The notes under the pieces: model-generated
The model's input: the letters and a program-made list of their open reading frames with translations, nothing else
The model's database searches: none
Told to the model about the DNA's origin: nothing
Position numbers and translations under genes: made by a program
In this document: in pieces, positions 17,681 to 26,013 of the stretch
Layout of the letters: each line of letters begins with the position of its first letter
Numbering within the stretch: position 1 is the stretch's first letter
Source of the DNA: Flavobacterium sp. ENC
GTDB taxonomy: Bacteria; Bacteroidota; Bacteroidia; Flavobacteriales; Flavobacteriaceae
Direction of reading: 5' to 3'
Length of the DNA: 64,000 nt
Assembly (NCBI RefSeq): GCF_020991415.1
Contig: NZ_JAJMOY010000002.1
Span: forward strand, 744,001 to 808,000

Positions 17681-18910
17681 GTGACTCATATTAATAAGTT
17701 AAAAATATTCAATGACCCCATTTACGGGTTTATTTCCATCCCAAACGAGCTTATTTACGATTTAATCCAGCATCCGTATTTTCAGCGTTTGCGCCGTATT
17801 TCTCAAATGGGATTGTCTTATTTGGTCTATCCGGGAGCAAACCATACCCGTTTTCATCATGCATTAGGCTGTATGCATTTAATGCAGAAGGCGGTAGAAA
17901 CACTTCGTTTTAAAGGAGTTGCTGTTTCGCCGGAAGAAGAAAACGCTTTATATATTGCTATTTTACTGCACGATATCGGTCACGGGCCATTTTCGCATGC
18001 CATGGAAAAAAGTATTGTGGAAGACGTGAATCACGAAGCTATTTCGCTATTATTTATGAATCAGCTGAATGACGAGTTCGAAGGAAAACTAAGTCTGGCC
18101 ATTCAGGTTTTTAAAGGGGATTATCACCGGAAATTTATGTTGCAGCTGATTTCAAGTCAATTGGACATGGATCGAATGGATTATCTGAAACGCGATAGTT
18201 TTTACACAGGTGTTGCAGAAGGAAATGTCAATTCGGAACGACTGATCCAGATGATGAATGTGGTTGACGGCGTTTTGGTGATTGAAGAAAAGGGAATCTA
18301 TTCTGTAGAAAAATTCCTGTTGTCACGAAGATTAATGTACTGGCAGGCTTATTTGCATAAGACCAGCCTGGTAGCAGAATTAATTTTGATGAAAGTATTA
18401 AAAAGAGCCAAAGAACTGACATTAAAAGGAGTGAGTCTGCCTTGCAGCGAACCGCTTTTGTACTTTATGAAAAACAAAATTACCCTTGAAGATTTTGATG
18501 CCGAAAAATTAGATTTGTTTTCCCAGCTGGATGATTTTGATATTATAAGCGCGTTAAAAGCCTGGCAGAAACAGGATGATTTTATACTTTCCACATTGAG
18601 TAAAATGATCATTAACAGGGATTTACTGAAGATAAAACTGAGTGCGGAAAAAATTCCCATGGAAGAGTCGCAGTCTTTAAAAGAAGAATTTGCGGAAGAA
18701 CATCATATTACCTTAGTGGAAGCGGGTTATTTTATTTTCAGAGGAAAAATAAAGAATCAGGCTTACAGTAAAGAGGCCGAACCCATACGAATTTTGAAAA
18801 AAGATAAAACAATTGAAGATGTTGTTGAAGCTTCTGATCAGCTGAATTTGAAATCATTATCCAAACTGGTGACAAAATATTACATCTGTTTTCCAAAACA
18901 ACTTATCTAA
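17681..18910 (+). CDS. HD-domain phosphohydrolase (dGTPase-like)
   Basis: Metal-dependent phosphohydrolase of the HD superfamily, related to SAMHD1/dGTPase proteins. Seen: FNDPIYGFISIPNELIYDL near the start, HPYFQRLRRISQMGLS, then HTRFHHALGCMHLM (first H), LLHDIGHGPFSHAME (the HD pair) and SSQLDMDRMDYLKRD (the distal D). A GTG start at 17681 gives 409 residues beginning THINKLKIF after fMet. A longer reading from an ATG at 17564 would add 39 hydrophobic residues that span the predicted promoter. The substrate is not predictable. It is upstream of lpxD with a 39-base gap. Confidence 0.85.
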   Translation: MTHINKLKIFNDPIYGFISIPNELIYDLIQHPYFQRLRRISQMGLSYLVYPGANHTRFHHALGCMHLMQKAVETLRFKGVAVSPEEENALYIAILLHDIGHGPFSHAMEKSIVEDVNHEAISLLFMNQLNDEFEGKLSLAIQVFKGDYHRKFMLQLISSQLDMDRMDYLKRDSFYTGVAEGNVNSERLIQMMNVVDGVLVIEEKGIYSVEKFLLSRRLMYWQAYLHKTSLVAELILMKVLKRAKELTLKGVSLPCSEPLLYFMKNKITLEDFDAEKLDLFSQLDDFDIISALKAWQKQDDFILSTLSKMIINRDLLKIKLSAEKIPMEESQSLKEEFAEEHHITLVEAGYFIFRGKIKNQAYSKEAEPIRILKKDKTIEDVVEASDQLNLKSLSKLVTKYYICFPKQLI

Positions 18911-18936
18911 AATTAACATTTAAAATCTATTTTTTA

Positions 18937-18944
18937 TATTTTTG
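18937..18944 (+). promoter_or_regulatory. Bacteroidota -7 box immediately before lpxD
   Basis: TATTTTTG matches TAnnTTTG and ends only 5 bases before the lpxD ATG at 18950. With a start site some 5-8 bases downstream, the transcript would have almost no leader. Confidence 0.5.
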
Positions 18945-18949
18945 TCGCA

Positions 18950-19993
18950 ATGAAATTTACAGCAGAACAAATAGCAGGAATTTTAGAAGGAGAAGTTGTT
19001 GGGAATCCCAATGCAGAAGTTTCTCGCTTATCTAAGATTGAAGAAGGCGAGGAAGGATCGCTTACTTTTTTGGCTAATCCAAAATATATCAACTACATAT
19101 ACACTACAAGAGCTTCAGTGACCATTGTTAATGACAGTTTTATACCCGAAGCCGAAGTCACCACCACTTTGATAAAAGTAGAAGATGCGTATGCCTCTTT
19201 TTCTAAATTATTGGAATTTTACAACCAGGTGAAATTAAATAAAAACGGAATAGAAACGCAATCTTTTATTTCTGAAGGAACTAAATATGGAGAAAATTTA
19301 TATTTGGGAAGCTTTAGTTATATAGGACAAAATGTGATTCTGGGAGATAACGTGAAAATTTACCCTAACAGTTTTATTGGAGATAATGTTGTTATTGGAG
19401 ATAATGTATATATTTTTGCAGGCGCGAAAATATATTCTGAGACTATCATAGGGAATAACTGCACTATACATTCGGGAGCAATTATTGGGGCAGATGGTTT
19501 TGGTTTCGTGCCAAACGAAGAAGGCGTCTATAGTAAAGTACCGCAAATTGGTAATGTTATTATTGAAGACCACGTAGATATTGGTGCCAATACAACAATA
19601 GACAGAGCAACTCTTGGTTCTACGATCATTAGAAAAGGAGTTAAATTAGACAATCAGATTCAGATCGCCCATAATGTGGAAATCGGTAAAAACACGGTTA
19701 TTGCAGCGCAGTCCGGTGTAGCAGGTTCTACAAAAATTGGCGAAAACTGCATGATTGGCGGGCAAGTAGGTATCGCAGGCCATTTAGTTATAGGTAATAA
19801 TGTAAGGCTTCAGGCTCAGTCGGGAGTGGCAAGAAACATCAAAGACGATGAAATATTGCAGGGAACGCCTTCGCTTGGATATACAGATTTTAACAAATCA
19901 TACGTACATTTCAAGAATCTGCCTAAAATTATAGCCGAACTGGAAGAATTAAAAAAACAAATAATAAACCCAAAAAATGGAAATAATGGTTAA
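18950..19993 (+). CDS. lpxD: UDP-3-O-(3-hydroxyacyl)glucosamine N-acyltransferase
   Basis: Third enzyme of lipid A synthesis; adds the N-linked hydroxyacyl chain. Residues ~1-100 are the uridine-binding domain ([16 protein letters not shown]). From ~105 to ~320 there are left-handed beta-helix hexapeptide repeats ([28 protein letters not shown]). The catalytic His region reads [16 protein letters not shown] near 238. Length 347 matches the family. It overlaps the next gene, and the order lpxD-lpxC/fabZ-lpxA is an operon. Confidence 0.95.
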   Translation: MKFTAEQIAGILEGEVVGNPNAEVSRLSKIEEGEEGSLTFLANPKYINYIYTTRASVTIVNDSFIPEAEVTTTLIKVEDAYASFSKLLEFYNQVKLNKNGIETQSFISEGTKYGENLYLGSFSYIGQNVILGDNVKIYPNSFIGDNVVIGDNVYIFAGAKIYSETIIGNNCTIHSGAIIGADGFGFVPNEEGVYSKVPQIGNVIIEDHVDIGANTTIDRATLGSTIIRKGVKLDNQIQIAHNVEIGKNTVIAAQSGVAGSTKIGENCMIGGQVGIAGHLVIGNNVRLQAQSGVARNIKDDEILQGTPSLGYTDFNKSYVHFKNLPKIIAELEELKKQIINPKNGNNG

Positions 19994-21374
19994 ACAGAAG
20001 ACCATCAAAAATGAAATTTCACTAACAGGCGTTGGATTACACACTGGAAAAGAAGTTACAATGACTTTCAAACCAGCTCCAATTAATAACGGTTTCACTT
20101 TTGTACGAATAGATTTGCAAGGCCAACCGGTCATTGAGGCTGATGCTAATTATGTTGTTAATACACAAAGAGGTACCAATTTAGAAAAATTAGGTGTTAA
20201 AATTCAAACTCCGGAACACGTATTAGCTGCTTTAGTAGGCTGTGACCTGGATAATGTTATTATAGAATTAAATGCTTCAGAACTGCCTATCATGGATGGT
20301 TCATCAAAATATTTTGTAGAGGCTATTGAAAAAGCAGGAATCGAAGAACAAGATGGTAAACGTAATGTTTATGTGGTAAAAGAAGTGATTTCGTTTACTG
20401 ATGAAACTACCGGAAGCGAGATTCTTGTAATGCCAAGTGATGATTATCAGGTTACTGCAATGGTTGATTTTGGGACTAAGGTATTAGGAACCCAAAATGC
20501 AACGATGAAAAGTATAGCTGATTTTAAAGACGAAATTGCGAATTCAAGAACTTTTAGTTTTTTGCATGAATTAGAGTCTTTATTAGAAAACGGATTAATA
20601 AAAGGTGGTGATTTAAATAACGCTATTGTATATGTAGATAAGGAAATATCTGATGCTACAATGGAAAATTTAAAGAAAGCTTTTGGGAAAGATAAAATTT
20701 CAGTAAAACCAAATGGTGTTCTGGACAATCTTACGCTGCATTATCCAAATGAAGCCGCAAGGCACAAATTGCTTGATGTTGTTGGTGATTTGTCATTAAT
20801 CGGAGTAAGAATTCAGGGTAAAATCATTGCAAACAAACCGGGTCATTATGTAAATACTCAGTTTGCCAAAAAAATGGCAAAGATTATTAAAATTGAGCAA
20901 AGAAATCACGTACCGGTTTATGACTTAAATCAGGAGCCCCTGATGGATATTCATAAAATTATGGCCGTTTTGCCACACAGACCTCCCTTTTTGTTGATCG
21001 ACAGAATTATTGAAATGTCCGAAAGTCATGTGGTGGGAATGAAAAATGTAACTATGAATGAAAATTTCTTCGTAGGGCATTTTCCTGAAGCACCAGTTAT
21101 GCCAGGGGTTTTAATTGTGGAAGCAATGGCTCAGACAGGAGGAATTTTAGTTTTAAGTACTGTTCCGGATCCTGAAAATTATTTGACTTATTTTATGAAA
21201 ATAGATAATGTTAAATTCAAGCATAAAGTACTGCCGGGTGATACTTTAATTTTTAAATGTGAATTGATTTCTCCGATCAGAAGAGGAATTTGTCACATGC
21301 AGGCAAATGCATATGCAAACGGGAAATTAGTAACAGAGGCAGAATTAATGGCTCAAATTGCAAGAAAACAATAA
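19986..21374 (+). CDS. lpxC-fabZ: bifunctional LpxC deacetylase / FabZ dehydratase
   Basis: A fusion of UDP-3-O-acyl-GlcNAc deacetylase (committed step of lipid A) with 3-hydroxyacyl-ACP dehydratase, as is usual in Bacteroidota. LpxC part (about 1-300): [11 protein letters not shown], zinc ligand in [11 protein letters not shown], and [14 protein letters not shown] with the second His and the Asp. FabZ part (about 315-460): [14 protein letters not shown] and [20 protein letters not shown] with the catalytic His and Glu. The ATG at 19986 ([11 protein letters not shown]) fits the family; an ATG three codons upstream is also possible. The reading frame overlaps the end of lpxD by 8 bases. Confidence 0.94.
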   Translation: MVKQKTIKNEISLTGVGLHTGKEVTMTFKPAPINNGFTFVRIDLQGQPVIEADANYVVNTQRGTNLEKLGVKIQTPEHVLAALVGCDLDNVIIELNASELPIMDGSSKYFVEAIEKAGIEEQDGKRNVYVVKEVISFTDETTGSEILVMPSDDYQVTAMVDFGTKVLGTQNATMKSIADFKDEIANSRTFSFLHELESLLENGLIKGGDLNNAIVYVDKEISDATMENLKKAFGKDKISVKPNGVLDNLTLHYPNEAARHKLLDVVGDLSLIGVRIQGKIIANKPGHYVNTQFAKKMAKIIKIEQRNHVPVYDLNQEPLMDIHKIMAVLPHRPPFLLIDRIIEMSESHVVGMKNVTMNENFFVGHFPEAPVMPGVLIVEAMAQTGGILVLSTVPDPENYLTYFMKIDNVKFKHKVLPGDTLIFKCELISPIRRGICHMQANAYANGKLVTEAELMAQIARKQ

Positions 21375-21446
21375 TATAAATCAATTTTATTGTTTACGTT
21401 TGTTGCCCAAATCAGACTATTTTAATTAAAAATATAAAACATACAG

Positions 21447-22232
21447 ATGAATCAACCATTAGCTTATGTTCATCCTGGCGCTAAAATCGCTAAAAATGTT
21501 GTAATAGAGCCTTTTACAACAATTCACAATAATGTTATTATTGGTGATGGTACCTGGATTGGTTCAAATGTAACCATCATGGAAGGCGCTCGTATTGGTA
21601 AAAATTGCAATATTTTTCCGGGGGCTGTAATTTCTGCAGTTCCGCAGGATTTAAAATTCGGCGGGGAAGATTCTTTGGCTATTATTGGAGACAATTGTAC
21701 GATTAGAGAATGTGTAACAATAAACAGGGGGACAGTTGCTTCAGGACAAACGATTCTGGGGAATAATTGTCTCGTTATGGCATATGCCCACATTGCACAC
21801 GATTGCGAAATTGGCAACAATGCTATTATCGTAAACGGAGTTGCACTGGCAGGCCACGTAGTAGTAGGTAATCATGCCGTAATTGGAGGTTTGGCTGCTA
21901 TTCACCAATTTATCCATATTGGGGATCATGCTATGATTTCCGGTGGTTCTTTGGTAAGAAAAGATGTTCCGCCTTATACAAAAGCAGCAAAAGAACCGTT
22001 ATCCTACGTAGGGATTAATTCTGTAGGTTTACGAAGAAGAGGTTTTAGTACCGAAAAAATCAGGGAAATTCAGGAAATCTATAGAATTTTATACCAAAAA
22101 AATTACAATACAACACAAGCTTTAAGCATTATTGAAGCTGAAATGGAAGCTACTCCTGAGAGAGATGAGATTCTTGATTTTATCAGAAATTCATCAAGAG
22201 GAATCATGAAAGGTTATTCGGGGAATTATTAA
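21447..22232 (+). CDS. lpxA: acyl-ACP--UDP-N-acetylglucosamine O-acyltransferase
   Basis: First enzyme of lipid A synthesis. The 261-residue protein begins YVHPGAKIAKNVVIEPFTTI and has hexapeptide repeats to about residue 185. It contains the catalytic His segment LVMAYAHIAHDCEIGNN near 110, AGHVVVGNHAVIGGLAAIHQF near 130, and an alpha-helical tail (GLRRRGFSTEKIREIQ). It lies 72 bases behind lpxC-fabZ. Confidence 0.95.
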   Translation: MNQPLAYVHPGAKIAKNVVIEPFTTIHNNVIIGDGTWIGSNVTIMEGARIGKNCNIFPGAVISAVPQDLKFGGEDSLAIIGDNCTIRECVTINRGTVASGQTILGNNCLVMAYAHIAHDCEIGNNAIIVNGVALAGHVVVGNHAVIGGLAAIHQFIHIGDHAMISGGSLVRKDVPPYTKAAKEPLSYVGINSVGLRRRGFSTEKIREIQEIYRILYQKNYNTTQALSIIEAEMEATPERDEILDFIRNSSRGIMKGYSGNY

Positions 22233-22239
22233 TTTTAGA

Positions 22240-22366
22240 GTTTAGATTTCTGATTTTAGATTTCTAAGCTGCAGTATATAAAATTAAAAAGATTAAAATA
22301 TTATAAAAAATGTAGATCGGTTTTTAAAAATCTAAAATCTACATTCTAAAATCTAAAATAAAAACA
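22240..22366. repeat. word repeats (TTTAGATTTCT / AAAATCTAAAAT) with inverted arms
   Basis: The lpxA-efp gap has AGAGTTTAGATTTCTGATTTTAG on one side and AAAATCTAAAATCTACATTC and CTAAAATCTAAAAT on the other. These are complementary words able to form one long imperfect hairpin around a central AT-rich loop. Confidence 0.55.
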
Positions 22367-22368
22367 AA

Positions 22369-22935
22369 ATGGCATCTACATCAGATATTAGAAACGGATT
22401 GTGTATTAAATTCAACCACGATATTTATAAAATAGTTGAATTTCTTCACGTAAAACCTGGAAAAGGTCCGGCTTTCGTAAGAACAAAATTAAGAAGTTTA
22501 ACTACAGGAAGAGTATTGGACAATACATTTTCTGCAGGGCATAAAATAGACGATGTGCGTGTTGAGACGCATAATTACCAGTTTTTATATGCTGAAGGAG
22601 ATGAGTTTCATTTTATGAATACAGAATCTTTCGAGCAGATTTCTTTGAATAAAAACATTTTGGATGCTCCGGGATTGTTGAAAGAAGGAACAAGTGTAAT
22701 GGTTCAGGTAAATACGGAAACGGATCTGCCTTTGTCAGTAGATATGCCTTCTTCTGTAATTCTTGAAGTTACTTATGCTGAACCGGGTGTAAAAGGAAAT
22801 ACAGCTACAAATGCTACAAAATCTGCTACGGTAGAAACAGGAGCAACAGTAAACGTTCCATTGTTCATCAACGAAGGTGATAAAATAAAAATTGATACCG
22901 CTTCAGGAAATTACATGGAGCGTGTAAAAGAGTAG
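22369..22935 (+). CDS. efp: elongation factor P
   Basis: Relieves ribosome stalling at polyproline. All three OB-type domains are present in 188 residues: FNHDIYKIVEFLHVKPGKGP with the domain I tip loop Lys near residue 33, then RVLDNTFSAGHKIDDVRVE, and PLFINEGDKIKIDTASGNYMERVKE at the end. No modification-enzyme gene is in the window. Confidence 0.95.
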   Translation: MASTSDIRNGLCIKFNHDIYKIVEFLHVKPGKGPAFVRTKLRSLTTGRVLDNTFSAGHKIDDVRVETHNYQFLYAEGDEFHFMNTESFEQISLNKNILDAPGLLKEGTSVMVQVNTETDLPLSVDMPSSVILEVTYAEPGVKGNTATNATKSATVETGATVNVPLFINEGDKIKIDTASGNYMERVKE

Positions 22936-22939
22936 TTTA

Positions 22940-23065
22940 TTAATTAAGATAATTTGTCAATGAGTCAATTAGATAATTTGTGAATCAACACAATTTGAAC
23001 ATTTATTTCTAACTGACTCATTTTCTAATTGACACATTTTCTAATTGACAAATTTTCTAATTATA
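22940..23065. repeat. word repeats (ATTTGTCAATGAGTCAATTAG / CTAATTGACAAATT)
   Basis: The efp-lpxD2 gap begins with GATAATTTGTCAATGAGTC and AATTAGATAATTTGTG, and ends with three near-copies of TTTTCTAATTGACA. The two sides are mutually complementary. Confidence 0.6.
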
Positions 23066-23069
23066 AAAT

Positions 23070-23999
23070 ATGAAATTTCCAAAAGTTCAATCTTTACAAG
23101 AAATTGCAAATTTGCTTCAATGCGAATTTATAGGTGACAAAGACTTTCCGGTTTTAGGCATGAATGAAATACATGTAGTTGAACCAGGCGATATCGTTTT
23201 TGTTGACCATCCCAAATATTATGACAAAGCTTTACAATCGGCTGCCACTATTGTCTTAATCAATAAGAAAGTAGATTGCCCGGAAGGTAAAGCTCTTTTA
23301 ATTTCTGATGACCCCTTCAGGGATTTTAATACGCTTACAAAACATTTTAAACCTTTCCAGTTTGCCAATGTAGCTGTTTCGGCTTCTGCAACTATTGGGG
23401 AAGGTACTGTTATTCAGCCGAATAGTTTTATTGGTAACCATGTGAAAATCGGAAAGAACTGTCTGATTCATTCCAATGTTTCTATTTACGATCATACCGT
23501 AATTGGTGATAACGTAATCATTCATGCCGGTACTATTCTGGGAGCTGATGCTTTCTATTACAAAAAACGTCCCGATGGTTTCGATCAGTTGATTTCAGGA
23601 GGAAGAGTTGTAATTGAAGATAATGTGGGTATTGGTGCACTTTGTACTATTGACAAAGGTGTTACCGGAGATACCACTATCGGAGAAGGTACTAAAATTG
23701 ACAATCAGGTACATGTCGGGCATGATTCCGTAATAGGAAAAAAATGTTTAATCGCATCGCAAACTGGTATTGCCGGTTGTGTTATTATTGAAGATGAAGT
23801 AACGATCTGGGGACAGGTTGGAACAACAAGCGGTATTACGATAGGAGCGAAGGCTGTTATTATGGGACAGACAGGAGTAACAAAATCGGTTGAAGGCGGG
23901 AAATCGTATTTCGGAACCCCAATCGAAGAATCAAGAGAAAAGTTAAAACAACTGGCCAATATCAAAAAGATTCCTGAAATTCTAAATAAATTGAAGTGA
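23070..23999 (+). CDS. LpxD-like N-acyltransferase paralogue
   Basis: A second protein with LpxD architecture: N-terminal uridine-binding-like domain (MNEIHVVEPGDIVFVDHPKYY), then hexapeptide repeats from ~100 to ~285. The segment TKIDNQVHVGHDSVIGKKC carries the His equivalent to the LpxD catalytic base. It is 309 residues against 347 for lpxD at 18950. Clearly homologous but diverged (ADAFYYKKRPDGFDQL insertion region). It may act on lipid A with a different acyl chain or on another UDP-sugar. It abuts the NTF2-like gene with a one-base gap, so the two are probably cotranscribed. Confidence 0.85.
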   Translation: MKFPKVQSLQEIANLLQCEFIGDKDFPVLGMNEIHVVEPGDIVFVDHPKYYDKALQSAATIVLINKKVDCPEGKALLISDDPFRDFNTLTKHFKPFQFANVAVSASATIGEGTVIQPNSFIGNHVKIGKNCLIHSNVSIYDHTVIGDNVIIHAGTILGADAFYYKKRPDGFDQLISGGRVVIEDNVGIGALCTIDKGVTGDTTIGEGTKIDNQVHVGHDSVIGKKCLIASQTGIAGCVIIEDEVTIWGQVGTTSGITIGAKAVIMGQTGVTKSVEGGKSYFGTPIEESREKLKQLANIKKIPEILNKLK

Positions 24000-24000
24000 T

Positions 24001-24363
24001 ATGTCTATAAAAGAATTTGTTCAAAAGTTTTATAAGTCGGATGCCCTGATTGACAGCGAAATCATGAAAGCTTATTTGCATCCTGAAGTTACGGTAGAAT
24101 GGAACAGTACAAAAGGATTAATTGTCCTGAATCATGATTCAATGCTGGCTATGGCTAATGAATTAAGTCGTGCTTATGTGCGTTCAAAAGTAAGAATCAG
24201 CCATATTATTGCCGAAGATGATTTAGTATCAATACGTTATTCCCATTACGTTAAGACGATTGAGAACCCGAGAGAAGAAATGTTGCTGGCCCACTTTTCT
24301 ACGATTTGGCAGATTAAAGACGATAAATTATATCGCGGTTTTCAAATGAGTCAATTTTCTTAA
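24001..24363 (+). CDS. NTF2-like (SnoaL-type) small protein
   Basis: A 120-residue protein with the cone-shaped NTF2 fold pattern: an N-terminal helix (IKEFVQKFYKSDALIDSEIMKAYLHPEVTVEWN), a helix with an SRAYVRSKVRISHI turn, and a C-terminal strand pair (LLAHFSTIWQIKDDKLYRGFQMSQ). Members range from enzymes to ligand-binding proteins, so function is unknown. It starts one base after the lpxD paralogue ends. Confidence 0.75.
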   Translation: MSIKEFVQKFYKSDALIDSEIMKAYLHPEVTVEWNSTKGLIVLNHDSMLAMANELSRAYVRSKVRISHIIAEDDLVSIRYSHYVKTIENPREEMLLAHFSTIWQIKDDKLYRGFQMSQFS

Positions 24364-24404
24364 TTTTTTTGATGACAAAAAGGTTAAAATACATTACAAA
24401 ACCT

Positions 24405-24412
24405 TATTTTTG
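24405..24412 (+). promoter_or_regulatory. Bacteroidota -7 box for sucD
   Basis: TATTTTTG followed by CA, 35 bases before the sucD ATG. No clear -33 element at the usual spacing. Confidence 0.5.
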
Positions 24413-24447
24413 CATCACAATTTTAAAAACTACATAAAATATATATC

Positions 24448-25320
24448 ATGAGTGTTTTAGTTAATAAAGATTCCAAAATAATTGTTCAAGGATTTACAGG
24501 TAGCGAAGGAACTTTCCACGCTTCTCAAATGATTGAGTACGGTACTAATGTTGTTGGTGGTGTGACTCCTGGAAAAGGAGGAACAAGTCACTTAGGCCGT
24601 CCGGTTTTTAATACAGTAAAAGATGCTGTAGATCAGGCCGGAGCTGATACTTCTATCATTTTTGTTCCGCCGGCTTTTGCTGCTGATGCAATTATGGAAG
24701 CTGCTGATGCTGGAATTAAAGTAATTATTGCTATTACAGAAGGAATTCCTGTAGCAGACATGATTAAAGCAAATAATTACGTTAAAGAAAGAAATTCCAG
24801 ATTAATCGGACCAAACTGTCCTGGTGTAATTACTCCGGGAGAAGCTAAAGTTGGTATTATGCCAGGTTTCGTTTTCAAAAAAGGTACAGTTGGTATCGTT
24901 TCTAAATCAGGAACTTTAACTTACGAAGCTGCTGATCAGGTGGTAAAACAAGGTTTAGGAATTACTACAGCTATTGGTATTGGTGGAGATCCAATTATTG
25001 GAACTACAACTAAAGAAGCTGTTGAATTATTAATGAATGATCCTGAAACTGAAATTATCATCATGATTGGTGAAATTGGAGGTCAGTTAGAAGCTGATGC
25101 TGCTAAATGGATCAGAGCTGATGGTAACCGTAAACCAGTTGTTGGTTTTATCGCCGGAGAAACTGCTCCTGCTGGTAGAACAATGGGTCACGCAGGTGCT
25201 ATTGTTGGTGGTTCTGATGATACTGCTGCCGCTAAAAAACAAATCATGAGAGACAACGGAATTCACGTTGTTGATTCACCAGCTGAAATTGGTAAAAAAG
25301 TAAAAGAAGTATTGGGTTAA
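24448..25320 (+). CDS. sucD: succinate--CoA ligase subunit alpha
   Basis: CoA-binding subunit of the TCA-cycle enzyme that makes ATP or GTP from succinyl-CoA. Seen: [18 protein letters not shown] near residue 10, [12 protein letters not shown] near 122, and the phosphohistidine loop [13 protein letters not shown] near 243. Length 290 is standard. The beta subunit gene sucC is not in the window. A strong terminator follows, so sucD is probably monocistronic. Confidence 0.96.
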   Translation: MSVLVNKDSKIIVQGFTGSEGTFHASQMIEYGTNVVGGVTPGKGGTSHLGRPVFNTVKDAVDQAGADTSIIFVPPAFAADAIMEAADAGIKVIIAITEGIPVADMIKANNYVKERNSRLIGPNCPGVITPGEAKVGIMPGFVFKKGTVGIVSKSGTLTYEAADQVVKQGLGITTAIGIGGDPIIGTTTKEAVELLMNDPETEIIIMIGEIGGQLEADAAKWIRADGNRKPVVGFIAGETAPAGRTMGHAGAIVGGSDDTAAAKKQIMRDNGIHVVDSPAEIGKKVKEVLG

Positions 25321-25347
25321 TCTCCAATATTCAAAATAACAAATTCC

Positions 25348-25380
25348 AAAAAAGTCTCAATATTTTGTTGAGACTTTTTT
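25348..25380 (+). terminator. terminator after sucD
   Basis: A perfect 13-bp stem, AAAAAAGTCTCAA / TTGAGACTTTTTT (25348-25360 and 25368-25380), with a 7-base loop and the T run included in the right arm. Confidence 0.9.
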
Positions 25381-25461
25381 ACATTTTTAAAATGACTGGA
25401 ATTTAATTTAAAACTTAGCGACTCAGATTCTCAGAACCTTAGAAGCTTAAACAAAAGAAAT

Positions 25462-25890
25462 ATGTACAAAGAATTAGAAAAATTTAAAGTAAGCAATAGT
25501 TTTACTTTTACTGTTGAAGATAGTTTAGAACAAAGCTGTAATGCTCCGGAAGCGGGTGCAGGCGTTTTTGTGGTGTATGCTGTTGAAGGTGATGCAAAAG
25601 AATTAATCATGGTAGGTTCTACAGGAACTGTTCAGAATGACGGAACTTTAAAAAGTAAAAATGGTGGTTTATACGATAAAATCGTAAACGGACACCAGTT
25701 TGCTAAAACAGGAAGAAAATATTCCTGGCCTGCACAAATGAAATTAGAAGAGATTACCGCACTTGAAGTGGTTTGGTATGAGACTTTTACTGCTGAAGTA
25801 AAAGGAATTCCAACTACTGTTGAAGGACAGGTTTTACAAAATTTCTTAGATGAAAATGGTAAATTACCAAGATGGAATGTTGCTTTCTAA
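25462..25890 (+). CDS. hypothetical protein with a degenerate GIY-YIG-like pattern
   Basis: A 142-residue cytoplasmic protein. Three blocks recall the GIY-YIG nuclease fold: VFVVYAVEGDAKELIMVGSTG (residues ~30-50, in place of GIY...YVGST), KIVNGHQF near 73, and a C-terminal VEGQVLQNFLDENGKLPRWN that resembles the Glu...PxWN end. The two signature tyrosines appear as Val and Met, so nuclease activity is doubtful. This assignment is by eye only. It is bracketed by terminators and so is its own transcript. Confidence 0.6.
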   Translation: MYKELEKFKVSNSFTFTVEDSLEQSCNAPEAGAGVFVVYAVEGDAKELIMVGSTGTVQNDGTLKSKNGGLYDKIVNGHQFAKTGRKYSWPAQMKLEEITALEVVWYETFTAEVKGIPTTVEGQVLQNFLDENGKLPRWNVAF

Positions 25891-25919
25891 GCAATCCCTT
25901 TTTCAATAAAATTATTAAG

Positions 25920-25952
25920 AAGCCTTGCTATTATTTAGTAGGGCTTTTTTTA
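25920..25952 (+). terminator. terminator after the GIY-YIG-like gene
   Basis: AAGCCTTGCTA pairs with TAGTAGGGCTT, allowing G-T pairs, followed by seven T. Confidence 0.8.
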
Positions 25953-26013
25953 TTAAGCGCTAGGTTTTGATTTTTTGAGTTTCTATATTTATGGCCCGAA
26001 AATAAATTAATAT

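Noticed and set aside
25984..25991. TATATTTA as a firm promoter for the LRR gene
   Set aside because: One base off consensus and no correctly spaced -33 element; listed only as a comparison for the sigma gene box.
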